Assembly (NCBI RefSeq): GCF_014863605.1
Contig: NZ_CP062252.1
Location: 1,745,001 to 1,809,000, forward strand
Reading direction: 5' to 3'
Length of the DNA stretch: 64,000 nucleotides
Origin: Pseudomonas allokribbensis
GTDB taxonomy: Bacteria; Pseudomonadota; Gammaproteobacteria; Pseudomonadales; Pseudomonadaceae
Position numbers and translations under genes: made by a program. The notes under the pieces were generated by a model. The model ran no database searches. It was not told the origin of the DNA and saw only the letters and a list, made by a program, of their open reading frames with translations. This document shows positions 37,825 to 46,409 of the stretch, in pieces. Position 1 is the first letter of the stretch. Every line of letters begins with the position of its first letter.

Positions 37825-38715
37825 ATGGCACGTCGTCGCCAACATGAAGAGCATGTAAACCATGAACGCTGGCTGGTTTCCTATGCCGACTTCATCACCT
37901 TGCTGTTCGCTTTTTTCGTGGTGATGTACTCCATCTCGTCGATCAACGAAGGCAAGTACAAGGTCATCTCCGAAGCGCTGATCGGGGTCTTCACCGACTC
38001 CGACCGCTCGCTCAAGCCGATCCCGATCGGCGACGAGCGACCGAAGACCGTGACCCCGGCCAAGCCGCTGGTCAAGGACGCTGAGCAGGTCGATGCCGGC
38101 ATTGCCGGTGCCAGCGATCCGCTGAAAAGCATCGCCGACGATATCAGCGCGGCGTTCGGCGACCTGATCTCCTCGAACCAGATGACCGTGCGCGGCAACG
38201 AGCTGTGGGTCGAGATCGAACTCAACTCCAGCCTGTTGTTCGGCAGCGGTGATGCGATGCCGAGCGACATCGCGTTCAACATCATCGACAAGGTTGCAGC
38301 GATCCTCAAACCGTTCGACAACCCGATCCACGTCGAAGGCTTCACCGACGATCAACCGATCCGCACCGCGCAGTACCCGACCAACTGGGAACTGTCCTCG
38401 GCGCGTTCGGCGAGCATCGTGCGGATGCTGGCGATGCAGGGCGTCAACCCTGGCCGTCTGGCCTCGGTGGGCTATGGCGAATTCCAGCCGGTGGCCAACA
38501 ACGCCACGGCCGAAGGCCGGGCGAAGAACCGTCGCGTGGTGCTGGTGGTGTCGCGCAATCTCGATGTTCGTCGCAGCCTCACAGGCACCGGAACCGCGAA
38601 TGCGCAACCGGATGCCGCGTTGAAGCGTGCTGGCACACAAACTGCACCGACCCCGGTCAAGACGCCGGGACGCGAGAGTGCCGTCAATTCTCCGTCGCCC
38701 GCATTAATACGCTGA
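37825..38715 (+). CDS. motD: Flagellar stator protein MotD (MotB family)
   Basis: 296 residues: one membrane helix (about 24-42) with the proton-binding Asp22 in WLVSYADFITLLFAFF, a plug/linker and an OmpA peptidoglycan-binding domain (IHVEGFTDDQPI, NWELSSARSASIVRML). The C-terminal 50 residues are disordered. Pairs with MotC. Confidence 0.95.
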   Translation: MARRRQHEEHVNHERWLVSYADFITLLFAFFVVMYSISSINEGKYKVISEALIGVFTDSDRSLKPIPIGDERPKTVTPAKPLVKDAEQVDAGIAGASDPLKSIADDISAAFGDLISSNQMTVRGNELWVEIELNSSLLFGSGDAMPSDIAFNIIDKVAAILKPFDNPIHVEGFTDDQPIRTAQYPTNWELSSARSASIVRMLAMQGVNPGRLASVGYGEFQPVANNATAEGRAKNRRVVLVVSRNLDVRRSLTGTGTANAQPDAALKRAGTQTAPTPVKTPGRESAVNSPSPALIR

Positions 38716-38758
38716 GCCATGTCTCGGCCGAGCATCTCGGCCGGGAGGAACAATCCGA

Positions 38759-39547
38759 ATGAGAGTCTGGGCAGTCGCCAATCAAAAGGGTGGTGTTGGT
38801 AAAACCACTTCTTCCATCGCTTTAGCCGGTTTGCTGGCAGAGGCGGGCAAACGCGTGGTCGTGGTCGATCTCGACCCGCACGGCTCGATGACCAGCTATT
38901 TCGGTTACGACCCCGACAGCCTGGAACACAGCAACTACGACCTGTTCCTGCACAAGGGCAGTGTTCCGCAAGGCCTGCCGGGCCAGTTGCTGCTGTCGAC
39001 CAGCGATGAACGCATTTCCCTGCTGCCGTCGAGCACCGCGCTGGCCACCCTCGAGCGTCAGTCGCCGGGGCAGAGTGGCCTCGGCCTGGTGATCGCCAAG
39101 AGTCTGGCGCAGCTGTGGCAGGACTTCGATTACGCAATCATCGACAGCCCGCCGTTGCTCGGCGTGCTGATGGTCAACGCCCTGGCCGCGAGCCAGCAAC
39201 TGGTGATCCCGGTGCAGACCGAACACCTGGCCGTCAAAGGCCTGGAGCGCATGGTCAACACCCTGGCGATGATCAACCGCTCGCGCAAACAGGCGCTGCC
39301 GTTCAGCATCGTGCCGACTCTGTTCGACCGCCGCACCCAGGCGTCGATGGGCACCTTGCGCGTGCTGCGCGACAAATTCCCCGAGGAGATCTGGCAGGGT
39401 TATATCCCGGTCGATACGCGTCTGCGCGACGCCAGCCGTGCCGGTGTCACGCCTTCGCAATTCGACGGCAAGAGCCGTGGCGTGCTGGCCTACCGCGCGC
39501 TGCTCAAGCATCTGCTGGCGCAACAACTCGTTCCGCAGGTGGCCTGA
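38759..39547 (+). CDS. parC: ParA family ATPase ParC (polar chemotaxis-array positioning)
   Basis: 262 residues, ParA/MinD-type Walker A NQKGGVGKTTSSIAL near 9-23, VVDLDPHGSMT and IIDSPPLLG. Within a chemotaxis operon followed by a CheW-domain partner this matches ParC of Vibrio and Pseudomonas, which recruits and partitions the chemoreceptor array at the pole. Symbol by analogy. Confidence 0.88.
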   Translation: MRVWAVANQKGGVGKTTSSIALAGLLAEAGKRVVVVDLDPHGSMTSYFGYDPDSLEHSNYDLFLHKGSVPQGLPGQLLLSTSDERISLLPSSTALATLERQSPGQSGLGLVIAKSLAQLWQDFDYAIIDSPPLLGVLMVNALAASQQLVIPVQTEHLAVKGLERMVNTLAMINRSRKQALPFSIVPTLFDRRTQASMGTLRVLRDKFPEEIWQGYIPVDTRLRDASRAGVTPSQFDGKSRGVLAYRALLKHLLAQQLVPQVA

Positions 39548-39549
39548 GC

Positions 39550-40515
39550 ATGAATCGGCCGATCAAACTGACTTCGCGTCCGCAACTGGCTTTGCAGTCC
39601 TATCTGGACAGCTTGCTGGAGGATGTGACGGAAGAGATCCCGCAGGAAATCGAAGCACCGGTCGAGGTGGTTGAAAGCACCGCCGAGCTCGATGAGTTCC
39701 AGGCCGCGGTGCTTGAAGAACAGGCCCGCGATGCGCAGAAAGCCGCCAGGCCTGCTGCCCCGGTTGCAGCGCCTGCCGCTGTAGTGGCCAAGGCTCCCGC
39801 ACCGCTGATCAAGGAACCCGAGCCGGTGCGTGTGGTGTCGACCCTCGCGCCGCTGCTGCAAACCCAGCTTCTGCAAGCGCAACCCGAGCCTGTTCCGGTC
39901 GAGGTGCCAGCGCCGGTGCCAGTCGCTGCGCCGGTCGAGCAGGTTGTCGAGCCAGCATTGGTTGCGCCGCTGGTGGAAGTGCATCTGCCACCGAGCAATA
40001 CGCCGCCACCGGTAGAAACCGACGGTCGTCCGGCCTGGGCTTCGGAAGCGTTCGAATGCCTGTTGTTCGACGTGGCCGGGTTGACCCTGGCGGTGCCGCT
40101 GGTGTGCCTCGGCTCGATCTATTCGCTGGCCGGCCATGAGCTGACGCCGCTGTTCGGTCAGCCGGAGTGGTTCCTCGGCATCCTGCCAAGCCAGGCGGGG
40201 AACCTGAAGGTGCTGGACACCGCACGCTGGGTCATGCCGGATCGCTATCGCGATGACTTCCGTCAGGGCCTGCAATACGTGATTTCGGTACAAGGTTACG
40301 AGTGGGGGCTGGCGGTGCATCAGGTCAGTCGCTCGTTGCGTCTGGATCCGCATGAAATCAAATGGAGGACTCACCGAGGTCAGCGGCCATGGCTCGCGGG
40401 CACGGTGATTGAACACATGTGCGCCTTGCTCGATGTCTCCGCACTGGCCGAGTTGATCGCCAGCGGTGGGGCAAAGCACATGTCCGGCAGTAAGCCGAAC
40501 CACAAACCGACATAA
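39550..40515 (+). CDS. parP: CheW-domain protein, ParP-like
   Basis: 321 residues: N-terminal conserved RPQLALQSYLDSLLED segment, a Pro/Val/Glu-rich linker (about 60-155) and a C-terminal CheW-like domain (about 165-300; FECLLFDVAGLTLAVPL, GLAVHQVSRSL). The ATG at 39550 is 2 bases after the parC stop; a longer frame runs upstream inside parC but is antisignal. ParP ties ParC to CheA and receptors. Confidence 0.87.
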   Translation: MNRPIKLTSRPQLALQSYLDSLLEDVTEEIPQEIEAPVEVVESTAELDEFQAAVLEEQARDAQKAARPAAPVAAPAAVVAKAPAPLIKEPEPVRVVSTLAPLLQTQLLQAQPEPVPVEVPAPVPVAAPVEQVVEPALVAPLVEVHLPPSNTPPPVETDGRPAWASEAFECLLFDVAGLTLAVPLVCLGSIYSLAGHELTPLFGQPEWFLGILPSQAGNLKVLDTARWVMPDRYRDDFRQGLQYVISVQGYEWGLAVHQVSRSLRLDPHEIKWRTHRGQRPWLAGTVIEHMCALLDVSALAELIASGGAKHMSGSKPNHKPT

Positions 40516-40599
40516 CGCTTACATAACAGACAGACGCCGGCATGCATTGCCGGCACACGAGACACACACCGCCATTGCGGTATTTCGAGGGGCTAGGGT

Positions 40600-41085
40600 A
40601 TGAACGACAAGGCGACGGCGGCAAAGGGTTCCGAAGATCCGATCCTGCAATGGGTAACCTTCAAGCTGGACAATGAAACCTACGGCATCAACGTGATGCG
40701 CGTTCAGGAAGTCCTGCGCTACACCGAAATCGCTCCGGTTCCGGGTGCACCCAGCTACGTGCTGGGCATCATCAACCTGCGTGGCAACGTGGTGACCGTG
40801 ATCGACACCCGTCAGCGCTTCGGCCTGATGAGCGGCGAGATCAGCGACAACACCCGTATCGTCATCATCGAAGCCGACAAGCAGGTTGTGGGCATCATGG
40901 TCGACAGCGTCGCTGAAGTGGTTTACCTGCGTCAGTCGGAAATCGAGACCGCACCGAACGTCGGTAACGAAGAGTCGGCCAAGTTCATCCAGGGCGTGTG
41001 CAACAAGAACAACGAGTTGCTGATCCTGGTCGAGCTGGACAAGATGATGAGCGAAGAAGAATGGTCGGAACTGGAGAATATCTGA
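40600..41085 (+). CDS. cheW: Chemotaxis adaptor CheW
   Basis: 161 residues, single CheW fold (QWVTFKLDNETYGINVMRVQEVLRY, LGIINLRGNVVTVIDTR, VVGIMVDSVAEVV). Couples receptors to CheA. An 84-base gap before it holds a GC-rich hairpin without T-run (40536-40542 / 40548-40554). Confidence 0.96.
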   Translation: MNDKATAAKGSEDPILQWVTFKLDNETYGINVMRVQEVLRYTEIAPVPGAPSYVLGIINLRGNVVTVIDTRQRFGLMSGEISDNTRIVIIEADKQVVGIMVDSVAEVVYLRQSEIETAPNVGNEESAKFIQGVCNKNNELLILVELDKMMSEEEWSELENI

Positions 41086-41481
41086 TTGATTCTCGAGGTA
41101 GCGGTCATTGTCCTGTTCCTGTTCTGGGCAGGCACGCTGGCGATGTTTCTGGCGTACATCAAGGCGCAGCGCGTGATCGCTGCGCAACAGGCCCAGGGCG
41201 ATGCGCTGCGTGATCAGCGCATCAAGGACCTGGCCAAGCGTGTCGACGATTACCAGAACGGCAACGTGCGCATGGGCGAAGCCCTGCACGAACTGCGCGC
41301 GGTCGTCGGTCCGATCCCGGACAAGCTCGCCCAGCTCGAACAGCGCGATCCTTCCAGCCTGTCGTTCGCCCAGGCGGCGAAACTGGTGGGGATGGGCGCG
41401 AGCGTCGATGAGCTGACGCAGTCCTGCGGGTTGACCCAGGCTGAGGCGGAGTTGATGCGCAAGTTGCACAGAAGCAGCTAA
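41086..41481 (+). CDS. DUF2802 family membrane-anchored protein
   Basis: 131 residues: N-terminal membrane helix (ILEVAVIVLFLFWAGTLAMFLAYI), a coiled segment (about 35-75) and a C-terminal domain with SFAQAAKLVGMGASVDELTQSCGLTQAEAELM, which looks like an HTH-type fold. TTG start right after the cheW stop. Found next to cheW across pseudomonads; function not known to me. Confidence 0.8.
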   Translation: MILEVAVIVLFLFWAGTLAMFLAYIKAQRVIAAQQAQGDALRDQRIKDLAKRVDDYQNGNVRMGEALHELRAVVGPIPDKLAQLEQRDPSSLSFAQAAKLVGMGASVDELTQSCGLTQAEAELMRKLHRSS

Positions 41482-41506
41482 GCGCTTCAAGCGGCAAGCC
41501 AGAACG

Positions 41507-41538
41507 AAAAATCGCAGTCATCGATGACTGCGATTTTT
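41507..41538. terminator. Bidirectional terminator between the cheW operon and the fliK2/flhB-like pair
   Basis: Perfect palindrome AAAAATCGCAGTCAT / ATGACTGCGATTTTT with A- and T-runs on either side; serves both convergent operons. Confidence 0.92.
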
Positions 41539-41545
41539 TTTGCCT

Positions 41546-41875
41546 TCAGTAATCGTCGCCGCGCTCGGTGATGTCCTTCTCGACCATCGGTGCATTCGGG
41601 TCCTGTCCAGCCGGGAACTTGCCCTTGAGGTTCCAGGCAAACGCGATGATCTCGGCAATCGTCAGGTACAGCTCCTGCGGAATGCTGTCGCCCAGTTCCA
41701 TGCGCGCCAGCAACTTCACCAGCTCGGCGTTCTCGTAGATCGGCACTTCATAGTCGCGGGCGATCCGCAGGATTTCTTCGGCCAGCTCTTCGTCGCCCTT
41801 GGCGGTGAGGGTCGGGGCGTGGCTGCCGTCGTATTTGAGGGCGATGGCCTGGCGTGGAGCAGTGGAATCGTTCAT
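41546..41875 (-). CDS. FlhB C-terminal-domain-like protein (FhlB/EscU family), lacks NPTH
   Basis: 109 residues aligning only with the part of FlhB that follows the self-cleavage site: ALKYDG, LLxKG-like TLTAKGDEELAEEI, and PIYENAELVKLLARMELGDSIPQELYLTIAEIIAFAW against the corresponding FlhB tail. It starts just where FlhB NPTH would end and has no membrane part, so it mimics the released FlhB tail. Start overlaps the stop of the FliK-like gene by 4 bases. Similar stand-alone proteins exist in other flagellates (YlqH-type). Confidence 0.88.
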   Translation of the reverse strand: MNDSTAPRQAIALKYDGSHAPTLTAKGDEELAEEILRIARDYEVPIYENAELVKLLARMELGDSIPQELYLTIAEIIAFAWNLKGKFPAGQDPNAPMVEKDITERGDDY

Positions 41876-43437
41876 GCGGTTTCGTCGACCCAGCGGTGTT
41901 CGAGACGGGTTTGGTTGCCTTGCGGCGGGGTGCCGAGGTGGCAGTCGAGATCGCCGACGTTGAGCCCCGAATCCAGCAGACGCTGGCGCAGGGCGCTCAG
42001 GTTGTTTTCGATCAGGCTCGCGGTAAAGGGACGTTCGGCCCAGAGCTGACTCGACAGGCTGCCACTGATCAGTTGCGCCTGAATCTGCATCGGCCCCAGC
42101 GGTTCCATGTCGAAGGCCAGATCAACGCGCCACAGCTGCTGTTTGGTTTCGCGCTCACTGTCTCGGCGGTCATTCTTCTGTTCTTCCTGCGGGGCTTCTT
42201 CGCGCTGGAACTTGACCTGCAACGGCACGATGTCCTGCATATTGCGCATCGGGATTTCCAGCTGCCAGGTGCTGAGCAGTCGACCGTCGTCGGTCACGCC
42301 GGTCTGCTCCAGGCTCGACAGCTGATGGCTTTGCAGGCGCGAGACAGCGGCGGCCGCCAGGCGCAGCAGATGTTCCAGATCACCTTCACCTTCCAGGCTT
42401 TGCAACAGCCGGTCCGGCAGCGGGAAGCTGCTAGGCAGCGGTTTGGCGCTGACCTGACCGAGCATGCCGAGGGCATTGCGCACGAAGCTCGGCATCGCCT
42501 GGGCCAGTGTGTTGGCGGCGATGATGGCGTTCAGGTTGGTATTGCCGGGCAGGCCGGGGGTGAGTTGCGCGATCAGCTTGAGCAGATCGGCTTTCATGTC
42601 CGGGGTCAGCGTCGGGTTTTGCCCGGTCAACAGTTTGGCTTCAAGAAACGCGCCACTGTTGAGCAGTGCCTGGGCCAGGCCTTTGGGCGTGGTCAGTTGC
42701 TCGACGTCCGGCAGATTGGCCAGCAGCCGGTCCACGGCGGCGCGCAGATCACTGGAGGTCTGATCGTCGGCGGGCGGCAGGCTCTGGAGCATTTTCAGCA
42801 AACCGTCCAGCGAACCCTGGCGGCTCTGCTGGCTGACCAGTTGCTGACTGACCGCCAATTGTTCCTGGCGATTGCTCAGCGGCAGGAACTTGAGGGTCTG
42901 TGAATCCTGTACCAGCGCCGACAGCAGTGTGCCGATGCGCAACGGTTGCGGGCTGTCGAGGCTCAGGGTGCTGCCGCTCAACACCGTGTTGAGCAGGCTG
43001 ACCGTCGAGCGGAACACCGTCGGCTGCCCCGGCACTTGCGGCAAGGCCTGATTCGTCAGCACTTTGCCTTGCAGCAACGTACCGACCGGCAATTGCGCGG
43101 TGTCGATGCGGGTGAGGGTGGCGACAGCCGTGGCGATGGCCTGTTGCACGGTGACCGCGAGATTGCCCGCCGACGGCTGGGTAACGGCCAGGTTGGTGCC
43201 TTGCGGCAGCGGCAGGGGGCTGGTCGCCTGCACGGTGGTCTGACGGCCGCTGTCGAGGGTGACCTTGAGCAGCACCTGAAAGGCCTGGTCCGCAGGCTTG
43301 AGCGACAACACCTCGGCCTTGGCGCTCTGGCCGGCGGCAATCAGCCCGTCCATCGGCGTCAACAGCTTGAGCAGCTCGCCGCTGACCTGCAAACGTGAGT
43401 TCGCCGGAGTGGGTTGCGGGAGCGGGAGGATGTTCAT
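41872..43437 (-). CDS. Second FliK-like (Flg_hook domain) protein
   Basis: 521 residues from the ATG at 43437 (two further in-frame ATG codons lie upstream at 43449 and 43461). N-terminal MNILPLPQPTPANS, long Gln/Leu/Ser-rich central region, and C-terminal Flg_hook-like domain (about 430-510; MEPLGPMQIQAQLISGSLSSQLWAERP, LRQRLLDSGLNVGDLDC). Differs from the main FliK at 19135 and is larger. Translationally coupled to the FlhB-tail protein, its likely partner. Role in secretion switching is inferred. Confidence 0.82.
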   Translation of the reverse strand: MNILPLPQPTPANSRLQVSGELLKLLTPMDGLIAAGQSAKAEVLSLKPADQAFQVLLKVTLDSGRQTTVQATSPLPLPQGTNLAVTQPSAGNLAVTVQQAIATAVATLTRIDTAQLPVGTLLQGKVLTNQALPQVPGQPTVFRSTVSLLNTVLSGSTLSLDSPQPLRIGTLLSALVQDSQTLKFLPLSNRQEQLAVSQQLVSQQSRQGSLDGLLKMLQSLPPADDQTSSDLRAAVDRLLANLPDVEQLTTPKGLAQALLNSGAFLEAKLLTGQNPTLTPDMKADLLKLIAQLTPGLPGNTNLNAIIAANTLAQAMPSFVRNALGMLGQVSAKPLPSSFPLPDRLLQSLEGEGDLEHLLRLAAAAVSRLQSHQLSSLEQTGVTDDGRLLSTWQLEIPMRNMQDIVPLQVKFQREEAPQEEQKNDRRDSERETKQQLWRVDLAFDMEPLGPMQIQAQLISGSLSSQLWAERPFTASLIENNLSALRQRLLDSGLNVGDLDCHLGTPPQGNQTRLEHRWVDETA

Positions 43438-43646
43438 TTCGCCTGTCATACGCGGACACAACCTGAGGAAAATGCGCTCGGGAGAGGGGGAGACGCCATG
43501 TATAATGCCGCCCGTCTTTCCGTTCGTTCAAAAAACATAGCAATTGTTTGACGCAGCTCTCTGGATTGAGCCGTCATTGCATTTATGCTGCAACTCTTTA
43601 ACGGCCGCCCCAGAGCCGACTTGAACCGTATAAGGCCCGTGAACCC
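43438..43646. other. Divergent intergenic region, fliK-like / ccmA
   Basis: 209 bases between divergent genes. A TATAAT hexamer on the plus strand near 43501 and TTGAAC-N18-CATTAT on the minus strand are possible promoter parts, but neither has a convincing partner. No hairpin terminator seen. Confidence 0.3.
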
Positions 43647-44282
43647 TTGACCAGTCCTGTCCTGCAAACCGTTGGCCTCGCGTGTGAGCGCGATCTCAGG
43701 CTGCTCTTCGAAAATCTCGAATTGAGACTGGCCAGTGGCGATATGGTGCAGATCAGCGGTCCCAACGGCAGCGGCAAGACCAGTCTCTTGCGTTTGCTGT
43801 CCGGCCTGATGCAACCGACCGACGGTCAGGTGCTGCTCAACGGCAAACCGCTGAGCGAGCAACGCAGCGAACTGGCGCGCAACCTGCTGTGGATCGGCCA
43901 TGCCGCCGGCATCAAGGACCTGCTCACCCCGGAAGAAAACCTCGCCTGGCTCTGCGCCCTGCATCAACCTGCCGAACGCGACGCGATCTGGCAGGCACTG
44001 GCGGCGGTTGGATTGCGCGGTTTCGAAGATGTTCCCTGCCATAGCCTGTCCGCCGGTCAGCAGCGCCGCGTGGCGTTGGCGCGCCTTTACCTCGACAGCC
44101 CGCCGTTGTGGATTCTCGATGAACCGTTCACCGCGCTGGACAAGCAGGGCGTGGCGCAACTCGAAGAACACCTGGCCAATCACTGCGAGCAGGGCGGTCT
44201 GGTGGTGTTGACCACCCACCACACGCTGAGCCGGATGCCGGCCGGTTATCGCGACATCGATCTGGGGAATTGGGCGGTATGA
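43647..44282 (+). CDS. ccmA: Heme exporter ATP-binding protein CcmA
   Basis: 211 residues, ABC ATPase: Walker [15 protein letters not shown], signature [15 protein letters not shown], Walker [13 protein letters not shown]. Powers release of heme-loaded CcmE from CcmCD. TTG start at 43647 is proposed, giving MTSPVLQTV. Overlaps ccmB by 4 bases. First gene of the nine-gene ccm operon. Confidence 0.95.
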   Translation: MTSPVLQTVGLACERDLRLLFENLELRLASGDMVQISGPNGSGKTSLLRLLSGLMQPTDGQVLLNGKPLSEQRSELARNLLWIGHAAGIKDLLTPEENLAWLCALHQPAERDAIWQALAAVGLRGFEDVPCHSLSAGQQRRVALARLYLDSPPLWILDEPFTALDKQGVAQLEEHLANHCEQGGLVVLTTHHTLSRMPAGYRDIDLGNWAV

Positions 44283-44947
44283 GTGTGTTCGGCCTGCTGG
44301 TTGCCCGTGAATCCCGACTGCTGTTCCGCCGCCCGGCGGAGCTGGCCAATCCGCTGATTTTCTTCGCCATCGTCATCGCGTTGTTCCCGCTGGCCGTCGG
44401 ACCGGAAACTCAAGTATTGCAAAACTTGTCCCCGGGGTTAGTCTGGGTGGCGGCTCTCTTGTCGGTCCTGCTCTCGCTGGACGGGCTTTTTCGCAGTGAT
44501 TTCGAAGACGGATCCCTTGAACAGTGGGTCCTTTCGCCGCACCCCCTGCCACTTCTGGTATTGGCCAAGGTGCTGGCACACTGGCTTTTTTCCGGGCTGG
44601 CACTGGTTTTGCTCTCGCCGTTACTGGCGTTGATGCTCGGGTTGCCGGCTGCGTGTCTGCCGGTATTGCTGCTTTCGTTGTTGCTGGGTACACCGGTGCT
44701 GAGCTTGCTCGGCGCGGTGGGCGCGGCGCTGACGGTCGGTCTGAAACGCGGTGGCCTGTTACTGGCGCTGCTGATTCTGCCGTTGTACATCCCGGTGTTG
44801 ATCCTCGGCAGTGGCGCCTTGCAGGCGGCACTGCAAGGCATGCCGGCGATGGGTTATCTGTTGTGGCTTGGCAGCCTGACCGCCCTGGCGATAACCCTGA
44901 CACCCTTTGCAATAGCTGCTGGCCTGAAGATCAGCGTCGGCGAATAA
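44279..44947 (+). CDS. ccmB: Heme exporter membrane protein CcmB
   Basis: 222 residues, six hydrophobic segments, highly Leu-rich. N-terminal [25 protein letters not shown] is typical. Membrane part of the CcmAB transporter. Starts inside the ccmA stop (ATGA). Confidence 0.95.
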   Translation: MSVFGLLVARESRLLFRRPAELANPLIFFAIVIALFPLAVGPETQVLQNLSPGLVWVAALLSVLLSLDGLFRSDFEDGSLEQWVLSPHPLPLLVLAKVLAHWLFSGLALVLLSPLLALMLGLPAACLPVLLLSLLLGTPVLSLLGAVGAALTVGLKRGGLLLALLILPLYIPVLILGSGALQAALQGMPAMGYLLWLGSLTALAITLTPFAIAAGLKISVGE

Positions 44948-45025
44948 TGAGGTCTGGTTAAAATTTAACCAGCAAAGACCCTGAGACTGCTCACACCGAT
45001 GAGCGGCACCCGTGATGGAAACAGT

Positions 45026-45781
45026 ATGAACTGGACCTGGTTTCACAAGCTCGGCTCGCCCAAGTGGTTCTATGGCATCAGCAGCAGGCTGTTGCCGTGG
45101 TTGAGCATTGCCGCGTTGTTGCTGATCACCGTTGGCGTCGTCTGGGGCCTGGCCTTCGCGCCGCCGGACTATCAGCAAGGCAACAGCTTTCGCATCATCT
45201 ACATCCACGTACCCGCTGCGATGCTCGCTCAGTCGATCTACGTGATGCTGGCGGTGTGCGGTGTGGTCGGGCTGGTGTGGAAGATGAAACTGGCCGACGT
45301 CGCCCTGCAATGCGCCGCACCGATCGGCGCGTGGATGACCGCCGTGGCGCTGGTCACCGGGGCGATCTGGGGCAAACCGACCTGGGGTTCGTGGTGGGTC
45401 TGGGACGCGCGGCTGACCTCGATGCTGATTCTGCTGTTCCTGTATTTCGGCGTGATCGCCCTGGGCAACGCCATCAGCAATCGCGACAGCGCCGCCAAGG
45501 CCTGCGCGGTGCTGGCCATCGTCGGCGTGATCAACATCCCGATCATCAAATACTCGGTGGAGTGGTGGAACACCCTGCACCAGGGCGCGACTTTCACCCT
45601 CACCGAAAAACCGGCGATGCCCGCCGAAATGTGGCTGCCGTTGCTGCTGACGGTGCTGGGTTTCTACTGTTTCTTCGGCGCCGTGCTGTTGCTGCGCATG
45701 CGCCTTGAAGTGCTCAAGCGCGAGGCCCGCGCCAGTTGGGTGAAAGAAGAAGTGCAGAACAGCCTGGAGGCCGCTCGATGA
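45026..45781 (+). CDS. ccmC: Heme handling protein CcmC
   Basis: 251 residues, six membrane helices and the periplasmic tryptophan-rich heme motif [13 protein letters not shown] (about 128-140). Loads heme onto CcmE. ATG at 45026 chosen over an upstream ATG at 44999 because it gives the usual [15 protein letters not shown] start. Overlaps ccmD. Confidence 0.96.
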   Translation: MNWTWFHKLGSPKWFYGISSRLLPWLSIAALLLITVGVVWGLAFAPPDYQQGNSFRIIYIHVPAAMLAQSIYVMLAVCGVVGLVWKMKLADVALQCAAPIGAWMTAVALVTGAIWGKPTWGSWWVWDARLTSMLILLFLYFGVIALGNAISNRDSAAKACAVLAIVGVINIPIIKYSVEWWNTLHQGATFTLTEKPAMPAEMWLPLLLTVLGFYCFFGAVLLLRMRLEVLKREARASWVKEEVQNSLEAAR

Positions 45782-45954
45782 GTTTCGCGTCATTCGGCGA
45801 CTTCCTCGCCATGGGCCATCACGGCCTGTATGTCTGGTCGGCCTACGGCATCTGCCTGGCGGTGCTGGCCCTCAACGTGGCGGCGCCGGTCCTGGCCCGC
45901 AAGCGGTATCTGCAACAAGAGGCGCGTCGTCTGCGCCGGGAGAACGGCAAGTGA
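45778..45954 (+). CDS. ccmD: Heme exporter protein CcmD
   Basis: 58 residues with one membrane helix ([21 protein letters not shown]) and a basic tail. [13 protein letters not shown] is characteristic. Keeps CcmE and CcmC together. Overlaps both neighbours by 4 bases. Confidence 0.93.
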   Translation: MSFASFGDFLAMGHHGLYVWSAYGICLAVLALNVAAPVLARKRYLQQEARRLRRENGK

Positions 45955-46406
45955 ATCCGCTGCGCAAAAAGCGTCTTATCATCATTCTGGCGATTCTGGT
46001 CGGGGTCGGCGCTGCCGTCGGCCTGGCCCTGAGCGCCCTGCAGCAGAACATCAATCTGTTTTACACCCCGACCCAGATCGCCAACGGCGAAGCGCCGCAG
46101 GACACCCGCATCCGCGCCGGCGGCATGGTCGAGAAAGGTTCGCTGCAACGCTCCTCGGACTCCCTGGACGTCAAATTCGTGGTCACTGACTTCAACAAGT
46201 CCGTGACCATCACCTATCGTGGAATCCTGCCGGACCTGTTCCGCGAAGGGCAGGGCATCGTCGCACTAGGCAAGCTCAACGCCGACGGCGTCGTGGTCGC
46301 CGATGAAGTGCTGGCCAAGCACGACGAGAAATACATGCCGCCTGAAGTGACCAAAGCACTGAAGGACAGCGGTCAATCCGCGCCAACCCCTGCGAAGGAG
46401 GGTTGA
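45951..46406 (+). CDS. ccmE: Cytochrome c maturation heme chaperone CcmE
   Basis: 151 residues, GTG start. N-terminal membrane anchor ([22 protein letters not shown]), OB-fold domain and the covalent heme-binding His in [11 protein letters not shown] (His about residue 124). Carries heme to CcmF. Confidence 0.96.
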   Translation: MNPLRKKRLIIILAILVGVGAAVGLALSALQQNINLFYTPTQIANGEAPQDTRIRAGGMVEKGSLQRSSDSLDVKFVVTDFNKSVTITYRGILPDLFREGQGIVALGKLNADGVVVADEVLAKHDEKYMPPEVTKALKDSGQSAPTPAKEG

Positions 46407-46409
46407 TCG

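Noticed and set aside
39115..39549. N-terminal extension of the ParP-like protein into parC
   Set aside because: The extra 145 codons are an out-of-frame reading of parC; the ATG at 39550 gives the conserved N-terminus.
40536..40554. Hairpin before cheW as a terminator
   Set aside because: GC-rich stem with no T-run; could be a leader structure only.
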